Source: Ceratodon purpureus (taxonomy: Eukaryota > Streptophyta > Bryopsida > Pseudoditrichales > Ditrichaceae). Taken from it: a DNA stretch of 64,000 nucleotides. The notes beneath the pieces are model-generated. The model was not told the DNA's origin. It made no database searches and saw only the letters and a list, made by a program, of their open reading frames with translations. The stretch is from NCBI GenBank assembly GCA_014871385.1, contig CM026433.1, positions 4,297,573-4,361,572 on the forward strand, in the 5' to 3' direction. How positions within the stretch are numbered: position 1 is the first letter of the stretch; each line of letters starts with the position of its first letter. Of this stretch, positions 23,401 through 33,100 are shown in pieces. Made by a program: the position numbers and the translations under genes.

Positions 23401-25194
23401 TTACCTCGGGTAGGAAGTTCTTTCCATTTGCTGGATTGGCGATTGCAAGGAATTTGTTGAACGGAGCCGTAAGAGCTTTTCTCTTGGCTTCCATGGCACC
23501 GTTTATGGCAGCGTTCAGCCCATCTGCGGTCCGTCTTTTTCGAGAAGTCTCATCTTCATATCTCCTTTGCCCCTCATCTCCAGCTTCCATAATATCTTGC
23601 TGTACATACACAAAAAACCTAATTCGAATGACCTCAGAAACTCAATTGATCGAAACGAAAGTTACCAAATGGTCAAAGATAACTTACACTGTGTATGTAG
23701 TCAAGAAACTTGGCACGTGAGAGAGGATACCACGGTCTCTTCTCAAGAGGAATCTCCTGTTGCTTCTTCGCAGCTTGCAATTCTTCGGCCGTGAGTACAT
23801 CCTTGAATTTGTCGAGAGATAGCATGCCAACCTTTTGCATGCGATGCAGCGTATGCACAAGGTTCTGTTTGACGTGGCTGTTCTCATTGGATTTGTTTAT
23901 ATCATGCATAGCAGTGAGTACGTCGGTTACGCTCTCTGCAGTGCGGAGCACAATTGAACGAACCCTATAGTGCCACTCCAAGTCCTGCTTATGCGACTTC
24001 CGAATGAAGTCGTACCATGCCACCAATCGGTGGTTACCATCCCACACATAAAAGAACTTGTTAGAAAGCACGGCTAAATCAGGATCTGTCTTTAGGAAAT
24101 CCTCAAATTCTTGGTCTCTTATGCGCCAGTTCGGACTCCACTTTGCTCTTTCGACATCGGTAACCAACTTCTCCTGGCCCTCGAAGTTCGTTGTTGAGAC
24201 ATAGAATACCGCCGCACCATCGCGGTATCCATGTGAGAACTTTGCTTGCATCTTAGCAACGTCGTGCTCCAATGCAGGTCGCACTACTTGAAGCTTACGC
24301 ATTCTGCATAAAGGAATATGCATCATCGACTTGCCGGATGGAATCATCTCAAGCCTCTTCAGTATCTGGATGGAGTTGACACGTGTCTTGCGATGTGCTA
24401 CAATCATGTCGTATTCTTCTCTAGGGTCGAGGGCCGGTTCCCTTTCACCTTCTCCTGCCCCCGAATGGATATCATCTTCTTCGTCCTCTTGATCTTCCTG
24501 CTGTTCGGGAAAATCTGGCTCTTCCGGATCACTTTGACCACCCTCTTCTTGCTCATTGTCCGAATGATCCTCCATGCCTGAGCCATCACTCTGGTCATCA
24601 TCCTCTGAACAAAATCATCAACTCCTTCTAATCAGTACCAGTTTTATTTCTCATCATAGCAGATTATGTTACAAAATCGCACTGAGCTAGTCCATTCGGC
24701 ACAGAACGGTACATCCATGGTAATAGTATAATTAACCAAGGAAGCTCGAACCTGGGTTACGTAGGGGATGCTCCAATGTTTGCGTGGCGTCGTCATTACC
24801 ATCCTCGGATTGCAAATTTCCGGTAGGCGCACCTGAACATGATTAGAGTGCGGCATTGTTAGGTGTTGTTTTCTCATATCTTTAAATTACAGGCCACAAA
24901 AGATAAGAGTAATGTGATAAGATCATTATGATTCAAAACCGTACCTTCCCTCTGGGGTTCTGGTAGATCCTCGATGCGCAAGTAGTCAAACATTGCATGA
25001 TTATCATCGGGATTTGCTGTACACCACATTATTAAATTGATGAGTATTTTACCGTTCGTTACAGAACATGCAAAATTCAGAAATATTAAAAAGCAACGGT
25101 TGCAAGAAAACATAAGGCATACGGCATAAGCATTCATCCGACCTTGTGAGGGAGAGGGCACCCACTCCAGGTCGTTATCTCCTTCGGCTGCCAT
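17470..25194 (-). CDS. ParB/sulfiredoxin-like domain fused to DNA N6/N4-methyltransferase-like domain
   Basis: Ten exons assembled by eye: 25194-25143, 25016-24945, 24832-24752, 24604-23688, 23599-23405, 21582-21140, 21042-20358, 18895-18554, 18446-18023, 17735-17470. Every junction is GT-AG and in phase, and the sum is 3477 bp (1158 aa plus stop). Residues ~69-135 are very acidic. Residues ~175-320 resemble a ParB/Srx fold, with the signature YVWDGNHRLVAW (DGNHR at 257-261). The middle is novel, including a low-complexity basic linker. The C-terminal domain has the beta-group order: motif IV-like IIMDTPFD (residue ~840), then motif I-like VDLSASTGAS (~1020) and FFGIEED. ParB-methyltransferase combinations are known in bacteria and phages. 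Both catalytic motifs deviate (DTPF for DPPY, DLSAST for DPFxGS), so activity is uncertain. Large introns carry many 14-bp dyads. The transcript may continue, because GTAAGT overlaps the stop. Confidence 0.8.
19222..19955. repeat. Palindrome cluster 3, intron 18896-20357
   Basis: Dyads at 19222 and 19942 (both GTTCGGCACCGAAC), 19599 (GTTCGGCACCGATC) and a weaker one at 19278 (GTTCTCCATAGAAC). All lie in the 1.46-kb intron just before the methyltransferase motif-IV exon. Confidence 0.85.
21745..22813. repeat. 533-bp tandem duplication inside a methyltransferase intron
   Basis: The sequence from about 21745 to 22275 is repeated from about 22278 to 22813 with few changes. Shared landmarks include TGAATTTCGAAAATCATTCA, CCACTGCAGTAATTCATGAA and TCGAGTCTACTTCACAATTT. 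Each unit carries one GTTCGGCAACGAAC and one ATTCGGCACCGAAC, 166 bp apart. Confidence 0.85.
22980..23280. repeat. Dispersed repeat module, copy 1 (copy 2 at about 26985-27320)
   Basis: The module begins ATCAAAGGTGCTGA-ATCATTCGGC and includes CACATGTACTCATT, GAAATGAACATCAAC and CGCAGTATATACTCATA. Copy 2 lies about 4 kb away in the 5' leader intron of the same gene. Each copy has one dyad near its left end (23004 and 27011). Confidence 0.8.
24694..25067. repeat. Palindromes in two very short introns
   Basis: ATTCGGCACAGAAC at 24694 lies in the 147-bp intron 24605-24751. GTTCGTTACAGAAC at 25054 lies in the 126-bp intron 25017-25142. Placement in such small introns, but never in the flanking exons, fits exclusion from coding DNA. 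Confidence 0.8.
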
Positions 25195-25298
25195 CGGAAG
25201 CTGTATCTGCAACCAGCGAATAAAGAATCAGAAAAGCAGTTTGCTTTCGATTTACGAATAATCCTTCAGAACTGAAATAAATCATTAGTGGAGAGGTT

Positions 25299-26432
25299 GT
25301 TCGGTACAGAACGATACAATACGGCACACATTTATTGATCAATACGGCACATCATATGTCTTATTATGCAGAAGGTGCTAAATATAATCCAAATTCTTAC
25401 TCAAAATACCAATGTGACAAAGAAATTGAGTACAAAATGACTGATCTGTACCGAACAGCAAATACTTTACAATTTGAATACCATTCAAAGCAATTCCAGA
25501 GAAATACAATCGAACCTAAAGAGCCGTGAGAATCTATGATCTCTGGGTGTTCGTCAACGAACGGCATTTTTTATTTAATTTAAAACTGAATCATATAAAC
25601 CTTTTAAAACCTATAAAGTTCAAATTGGCCCTTATGTGCTTGATCTGTACAGAACAGCAAATACTTTACAATTTGAATACCATTCAAAGCAATTCCAGAG
25701 AAATACAATCGAACCTAAAGAGCCGTGAGAATCTATGATCTCTGGGTGTTCGTCAACGAACGGCATTTATTATTTAATTTAGAACTGAATCATATAAACC
25801 TTTTAAAACCTATAAAGTTCAAATTGGCCCTTATGTGCTTGATCTGTACAGAACAGCAAATACTTTACAATTTGAATACCATTCAAAGCAATTCCAGAGA
25901 AATACAATCGAACCTAAAGAGCCGTGAGAATCTATGATCTCTGGGTGTTCGTCAACGAACGGCATTTATTATTTAATTTAGAACTGAATCATATAAACCT
26001 TTTAAAACCTATAAAGTTCAAATTGGCCCTTATGTGCTTGATCTGTACAGAACAGCAAATACTTTACAATTTGAATACCATTCAAAGCAATTCCAGAGAA
26101 ATACAATCGAACCTAAAGAGCCGTGAGAATCTATGATCTCTGGGTGTTCGTCAACGAACGGCATTTATTATTTAATTTAGAACTGAATCATATAATCCTT
26201 GTAAAACCTATGAAGTTCAAATTGGCCCTCAAGTGCCTGATCTGTACCGAACAGCAAATACTTTACAATTTGAATACCATTCAAAGCAATTCCAGAGAAA
26301 TTGAACCTAAAGAGCCGTGAGAATCTATGATCTTATAATCCGTGTGTCCAATAATTTAAAAGTGAATCATATAATCCTTGTAAAACCTATGAAGTTCAAA
26401 TTGGCCCTCGAGTGCCTGATCTGTACCGAACA
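25299..26432. repeat. 199-bp tandem array with two dyads per unit
   Basis: Units recur at an exact 199-bp period, with anchors at 25549, 25748, 25947 and 26146; the last, partial unit is shortened. Each unit holds GTTCGTCAACGAAC (25549, 25748, 25947, 26146) and GATCTGTACAGAAC or GATCTGTACCGAAC (25443, 25642, 25841, 26040, 26239, 26418). A further dyad, GTTCGGTACAGAAC, precedes the array at 25299. Repeated 70-codon ORFs across the units simply follow the repeat. The array lies in the 5' leader intron just upstream of the methyltransferase start codon. Confidence 0.93.
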
Positions 26433-26498
26433 CTGCTTGAAAGGCAATTAGTGATCCTTTATATTAAATTCTATTGAATGTATACGAAACTGAAGAGT

Positions 26499-27672
26499 GT
26501 CCGTCACCAAACGAGCGTGCCTAAACATTTCAGAAACTTAACTTTAATTTACCGACCTATGGTTGATCTGTGCAGAATACACAAATCCTGGACCATCATA
26601 ATGTATATGACATGCCAGTGTCACGGACCTGTTCGTCACAGAACGACCGGCCCCTACCTAATTCGTCACAGAACGACTGGTCCCTACATACGCAAATCAA
26701 GTAACATAGACGGTAAATATAAGAAAGCAATTCATGAATGATTCTGTTAATCTCCACAGAATAATCCAATTATGTCAATAGAAGAACATCATAGTGCTAC
26801 TGAAAGTGACATGGAAATGTGCTAACTTGGCATGTTCGGCACAGAACGGATCATTCCTATCAAATATCAAGACGTTCCTGGAATTCGAAATCATTGACTG
26901 ACACTCGGTCAAATACCATAAATTATCATTCCTTTCCAACTGAACAGCACACAAAGGAGAATGCTACAACATCAAACCCTGTTGAATTTTAAATCAAAGG
27001 TGCTGATATCATTCGGCAGCGAACAAGCATTCGCGGCAAAAATGAAAACCTTAGCTAAATCATTAAGCAATTCACATGTACTCATTCAGAACTGAATTTG
27101 GACTTAGCTAAGAGAAATGAACATCAACTTAACTTAACAATAACTTATCCCATCAAATCAATTAAGGATTCTGATTCGATCTCCGACATTAGTTACTTCA
27201 ACAATAAAACCTCAGGTGGTTCGCAGTATATACTCATACGAGAATTCAGAATAGATACCCCATGACAACAATCAAAATTGTAATTGAACCAAACTAAATT
27301 CATTAGCATTCAGAAACTGAAACATCATACTGCTACTGAAAGTGACATGGAAATGTGCTAACTTGGCATGTTCGGCACAGAACGGATCACCCCTATCGAA
27401 TTTGAAGACGTTCCTGAAATTCGAAAGCAATTACTGACTACACAATCATCAGAACTCGCAAACATTAGAACTCTAGACTCTATACTCATTTGGTCGACTA
27501 AATCCGAATTCTAACCTAATTGACTTCTCTAATCCAGAGTTAAAGATTGGGTCTAGGCATCGTTGTTCCGTACAAGTCTACAACTGAAGGTCGATCTATT
27601 ACAAACTTGAATGCAATCTGTAGTTCACATTAAACTTCATTTTGTGGGTACAAAGGTCGTTCGTCACAGAAC
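26499..27672. repeat. Palindrome cluster 5, rest of the leader intron
   Basis: Dyads at 26631, 26661 and 27659 (G/ATTCGTCACAGAAC), 26834 and 27370 (GTTCGGCACAGAAC) and 27011 (ATTCGGCAGCGAAC). A degenerate one is at 26499. The pair 26834/27370 lies in a repeated module of about 95 bp (26785-26880 and 27322-27415). Confidence 0.82.
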
Positions 27673-28130
27673 GGCAGGACCCAACCTAATCCAAAATCCA
27701 TTAACCTAACCACGGCATTACACAAAATCTATCACATAGGAAAACTAGTCACTTTCAATTTGAACATCCACCAGACCCACGTTTCAATACCAATCTCTTA
27801 CTGAATTTGTGTAACCCACCAGAACAATAACTATCGAACAATAACTATCGAACAAGTCCAATGATCCGACACATCGCACATGTCAATATCAAAGAACTGA
27901 AATGTGACTCAGAGAACGAGTCAATATCGTACTTAAGCTTTCTAAGGACTATCTAAGGCCTCCTCTTCCCCTCAGACTCAAGTACAGAAAACAAAATTTC
28001 AGATCCACACTCGAAATCATCTAGAGTTGAAGTACATACCCTTGACCCGAAAGCTCAAACACGCATCGAGCTGAATCCGAAAGAGGAGTGTCATGTCTGC
28101 CATAGGAAATATATACGAGTGTGTACTACT

Positions 28131-28701
28131 CCTTAGAATGAACCCCGTAGTGAATGATAGCTGTTCATCCAAAACGGTGATCCTAAAAATCAGATCTGAG
28201 GGAATGAATTGACACAGAAAAATTCAGTGCCAGAAAGTGATCTGCTAATAATGGGGACAGACGACCACTTCTCTACCCGGATTAAACCTGACTCCAATCT
28301 TAGTGACATGATTAAGTTCTAAATCTTTATATGATTGAAACTGAATATTCACATTATTTCCTACTATAGGACGATTCTTTATGGCATTAGTCTTATCAAG
28401 TACAGACCATTGGATGAGTAGGAGTGTGTAAATGTAACTACTAATCGTTCTAAAAGTAATTCCATATCATCTTACATCTCAGCAAACAATTGCACATTTT
28501 GCCTGACACCTGAGTGGTCCGCAGCTTTTGGGAATTCAGAAGGTTCATATAAATGAGAAATACTACAGTGAAGCAGAGAGTCGCCAAATCCTTTAGGATA
28601 CGCCCTACCTAACGAAACCTGTCCATCAATTTCAACGACTACTTCAAGCTACTAATACCTTATCTTTAGACTACGAAAAATGGCAGTGCTGAATGGCTCA
28701 A
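28131..28701. other. Intergenic DNA between the methyltransferase promoter and the membrane-protein gene
   Basis: No coding signature and no dyad of the 14-bp family were seen. It presumably holds the 3' UTR of the small membrane-protein gene and the upstream promoter of the ParB-methyltransferase gene. Confidence 0.4.
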
Positions 28702-29325
28702 TCATCTGTCAATGTGATTTTCGAGATTGTCGTATTCTTCGTCTCCCATGGCATCATAAAACTCAGACCACAAATGGTATGCCTCTTCATTTGAATCCAC
28801 AACGATACCGTCAATCCTTGAATCAGTACTGCCACTTTCAGTTGGTGACTCAGTTTCATGACTGCCACGCACATTCTGAATAATTTCTCTAGTAGAGTGG
28901 ATGGAGTTTCTGTAACTTAGACTAAAAACTCCAACTGAAATAATTGCTATAACTACTAGAATTATAGCCTCGTGAGACATCTCCACGAAAACAGCAAAAT
29001 AAAATTTAGCCATAGCTTCTGTGATGAATCTGAATTGAAGACATAGAATGGGTGAATACCATGTTTGAATGGAATCATAGATCAAGGACATACACAAATA
29101 ATAGAATCAACATATGACAAAACATTCTCACAGTCTGATAAATAATTCGGTACTCACTTGTTTTGGAGTACCCGGAAATGACTGCACCCCGCGACGTCTA
29201 TAAGTACGTGGGTAGCACTCTAAGTCGCCCTCAAGTCTTGAGACAGGTTCTACGGTTGTCCTGGAGCTCTCCTCAATACCTTCTAACAATGCCTTCGCTC
29301 TTCTAACCGCTCTCGTCTCGACCAT
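28702..29325 (-). CDS. Small single-pass membrane protein of the element
   Basis: Two exons. Exon 1 is 29325-29158 (56 codons, start MVETRAVRRAKALLEG, donor CAA|GTGAGT). Exon 2 probably begins at 28980 (acceptor TTTTCGTGGAG|ATG) and ends with TGA at 28702, giving 148 aa in phase. Exon 1 is basic. Exon 2 opens with a hydrophobic helix (AIILVVIAIISVGVFSL), followed by a Ser/Glu/Asp-rich acidic tail. A TATA motif lies about 60 bp upstream. The exact acceptor is uncertain: a better-looking CAATTCAG acceptor at ~29040 breaks the frame. Exon 2 could also be a separate 92-aa protein. The function is unknown; membrane anchoring is inferred from the hydrophobic segment. Confidence 0.5.
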
Positions 29326-29381
29326 GTCTTAGAAACCACTAAAACGCTCATCTTGATATGATGAATCCAGAACCAGGTGCT

Positions 29382-29390
29382 CCTTATACA
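29382..29390 (-). promoter_or_regulatory. TATA box of the small membrane-protein gene
   Basis: TGTATAAGG on the minus strand, 57-65 bp upstream of the ATG at 29325. Confidence 0.5.
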
Positions 29391-30172
29391 TGGTGCCTTC
29401 TATGACTTAACACGCTTCATATTTAGCATGACATTTCTTCTCCAGCGGCTTAAGCTGATAATAACATTAGAATTTCAAATTAAAGTTTATTCCAGAAGCA
29501 CGATCTCCTAATTAGTACAAAAATAAACACGTAATGAATGACTCTTGGTTGTATGGCTAAACATAATTTGTTAAAGGCTCAAGCCGCCTTTAACACGTAA
29601 GGCAATTTGACTTACTTGAATTTTAAGAGATGCCGAGTTGTCTATATTTGTACGACACTTTCTGAAACAGAAGTTCATGCATCATGCGTTAAAACCTTTC
29701 CCGGAATATTATATCTATTTTCTTAATTTTACAAACTCCATGAATAGGAACCCGGTTTATTCGAATTTCTGTGCTTCCATGTTACTATTTGTGAATAATT
29801 AAAAGCCGTAATTTTTATACTATACTTGTATTTGCTATTTTACGATCCTTGGGCGAAATCGTCCGAGCCAGAGAATTAAGGTCTTCTGTACCATTCTGTG
29901 CAGAACGAGCACCTAGTGGCCACTTTGTCTCATGCCTTCTCAAATCAGAAATTGGCATTCTGTACAGAACGCCCCAGCAGCACATGATTTGTGAGAGTCA
30001 GTAGTTTCTTCTATATGTGGACGTCTAGCCGCCTTCTACCAACCTCCACCAATTTGGGATCTTGACAGTTCTTTCCATCTGGCATTCCCGTCTTGCAACT
30101 AAATAAGATTGAGATCCAAGGACTACATATTGAAGAGGACCATCTCCATAGTTCATCATTCTTAGTATCACA
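29391..30172. promoter_or_regulatory. Divergent promoter region with two dyads
   Basis: Non-coding DNA between the minus-strand membrane-protein gene and the plus-strand transposase gene. It contains ATTCTGTGCAGAAC at 29893 and ATTCTGTACAGAAC at 29957, about 200-280 bp upstream of the transposase ATG, and a TATA-like CTATATG near 30012. Placement at a likely promoter suits a regulatory role for the dyads, but that is inference. Confidence 0.45.
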
Positions 30173-33100
30173 ATGGCTTCTTCTGTTGTTTCTTTCCGTC
30201 TTGTACCTTCGTCTGTTCCCTTTGTACTCCATGTTGACGATGATGGATTTGTTGTTGTTGATGAGAGAATGCTGTGTCTTAGATTTCAATTGCAGGAGCG
30301 ATCATTGATTGTTGAGAAAGAAGATTTTGATAGTGCCGGATCTGTGGTTCGAACTGTGTATCAGAAGCCTGAACTTGTCAATGGCAGGACCATCTATAGA
30401 GTCTGTGCAGGTTCTTATACCATCATTGGTGGTTATCAGGCCTATGATAACTCACAGTCTTCCACTCTGACTCCTCGCTCCAATCTAGGTCGTACTAGGC
30501 GCACTCCACATTATTATAAATTGCCTTCAGTGAGTGAGACTCCTGAGAATTCAATTCATATTGTCAGTTCTGACGATGAAGAAGATGCATTTGGAGCCCC
30601 ATCTTCTTTTAAAGAGGGGAGAGTGAAGAAAGAGATTGCAGACAGTGAGAAGATTTGGACATCTTTCTCGTCGGATAGTATCAATGATGACTCCTTTGTG
30701 AGTGCAGATACAGTGTCTAAGTCACTTGTTTCCGAAACTCCATCATCGGACACAAGGGGATCAGATTCCAAGGACTGCGCCGGAAGTGAGACTCCTTCAA
30801 CTAACATGACTCACTCTGTTTCTACGGAGGGCGCTATTCCGAACACACCGTGTATTGGTCGAAGTCCTACAGTTCCAGGCGATGGTGGTGTCGATGGGAG
30901 TGGATTTCCTGCTACCCCGGAAACTGCCTCTACGGATTACACTAACAGTCTTTCTCCAGATTCGGAGAGATCCAACTCAGTGGCTGCGACACCTGTCACT
31001 GATTCTCATGGAAAGGGTTCCACTACTGCTGTGCTGTCAGAGACCTCACTTTCAGCTTTCGTGAGCATCTACGACTCCATTGTAGCACTTGGGAATCAAC
31101 GGATGTCAAAGAGTGAATTGAAGTCAGCGGATCTCTCTTCGTTTTCACATCATAAGGTGAAGTATCTTCCTGTCAAGTTTGATGGGAATGTAATTTTTGA
31201 ATTACCCAATTTACCTGCGGTCAAAGAAGGAGGAGCTGGTCTGTTGGATGGCATGGATCGTAGAAGTGACGGTCATGCTTGGACTGAGACAGCGACGACG
31301 AACATATCTGATCCTAAGTCTCAGTTATCATTCAAGTATGTGAAATGTCTTGGACATTTGCGTTGTTTGAATGACACTTGCCCACATATTGAACGGACTG
31401 GAGATTACAACGACCTTTACTGGGAAGGGTCGACTCCTGAGGTTCTTACGCCTGGCCCCAATCCAAAAATGCCTAAAAAGTGGTCTCTTGTTTGTCGTTT
31501 CTGCAAGACTGCTCCCTCTTGTTTGAAATTGTGCTCATGTAAGATGTATTATATTGTTTCAAAGAACCCTGCCATGTCGCGAGCCGCCGTTCATTTTGGC
31601 AACCATAATCATCCGGTTGCGACTGGGGAGTGTAGGGAGGCATTAGATTTGATTCGAGATGAAATCTTGAATCAGGTGTCCCGAACACCGAATGCCAAAG
31701 TTAGTGCCATAGGAATGGCAGTTGGTCGAGAGTTGCTTTTGAAGGGCCTTGTGGATGAGAGTCGTGAAGGAAAAAAGTTAACGGAGGATGAGCTGAAGCA
31801 GGTTTTTGATAAGTGGGCAAAGCTTAGCACTCCTAGTATTCGGAATATGATTGCCGAGGCTAGGAGTTTCTGTGGTCAAGGGGGATACATTGACAACATC
31901 TTGAAGTTGAAGAAGTCATCAACTTATGACTACATCCACGACAGCGTTTTCCCTGGACAAGGCAAAGACTTGGTTTACCTTTTTAAGATGTCAACTTGTG
32001 GAGTTGGAAGCGGAGTTGACCTCGTAAAGAGGATGCAACCAGGAGGGGACTTGGAGAACGAATGGGTGATGTTCGACCACGTCAAACGAGTGAAGGAGTG
32101 GTCGACACTAAGCATCCACGTTTATGATCCAGACTACCGCAAGGTTATGACCATCGCTGTTTGCGATATGCAGTCGGAATCTGCTGAAGCCCAGGAAAGG
32201 ATGTGGTTATCCATGTTGAATACGCTCGAGCAGCATGGCGTTACGAACGTCAATTTCAAAGGGTTTATGGCAGATTCTGCCCAAGCAAACTTCAATGCTG
32301 TTCGAACTATATTCGGAACCGGGAACCCGAAAGACAAGATGGAGGGGAAGGAACGAACGTGCCAGTTTCATTGGTCGATGGCACTCGACCGTCACACAAA
32401 ACAGCTTATCAAACCTGAACTCCAACAAGTTCATCTGAAGCTTTGTCATGAGTACCGGAAGTCAAGATCGAAGACAGACGCAGATGCAGCTTTGGCCTCC
32501 ATCAAGGCGTGGTGGTTTTCGTCAGGAGCAGTTGCCGAAGGATCGTTGAAGGAGCTATGTGACTGGATTCACTTTTGGCATTTCAGATTCCACCAGTGGG
32601 GATCTCACGTCTCTGAGGTAAATAACCATAATTCCTTTATTATTTAACTTATTGTTTCTGTTTTGTATGACCTAAAATATGATGTTCGTTAGAGAACGCC
32701 CATTTCTCTTGCCCTAATTTGACCCGTTCGGTACCGAACGACCTTTGTCCATGCCCTAATTTTCATGGTTCGGTACCGAACGCCCTTTGTCCTTGCCCTA
32801 ATTTTCATGGTTCTGTACCGAACGCCCTTTGTCCTTGCCCTAATTTTCGTCGTTCGGCACAGAACAACCTTCGTTTAAGACTTGAAATGAGTATTAGTTG
32901 AAATTTAACTTTTTGGTAAATTAGCTTGATGTTAGCAGTTCTTTACAGAATGCCTCATTTGCCCACGATTTAAAGAAGGAATAGTAATTTCCGAATATTA
33001 TTGACCATTTTTATATATTTTGACATTTAGCATGGTGTACGCTGATCTGTACAGAACGACTTAATCGGTGCTGATTTGAGTTTTGCTTCATCTAAAAAGT

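Larger units (their letters stand above)
25211..28130 (-). promoter_or_regulatory. Probable leader exon, long 5' UTR intron and promoter of the ParB-methyltransferase gene
   Basis: An acceptor GGTTGCAG lies 17 bp upstream of the ATG at 25194. A matching strong donor, AAGG|GTATGTAC, is at 28039-28038, ending a leader exon that begins near 28085. A TATA-like TATATATTT lies at 28115-28107 on the minus strand. The resulting ~2.8-kb leader intron holds the 199-bp array and many dyads. Confidence 0.45.

Noticed and set aside
25526-26320. Four near-identical 65-70-codon plus-strand ORFs as a tandem gene family
   Set aside because: They recur exactly with the 199-bp repeat unit, have no start context or family signature, and lie in a probable leader intron. 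They are a by-product of the array.
25299-27672. Regularly spaced palindromes as a CRISPR array
   Set aside because: The dyads are only 14 bp, spacers are repeats themselves or very unequal in length, there are no cas genes, and the context is a eukaryotic nuclear gene with introns.
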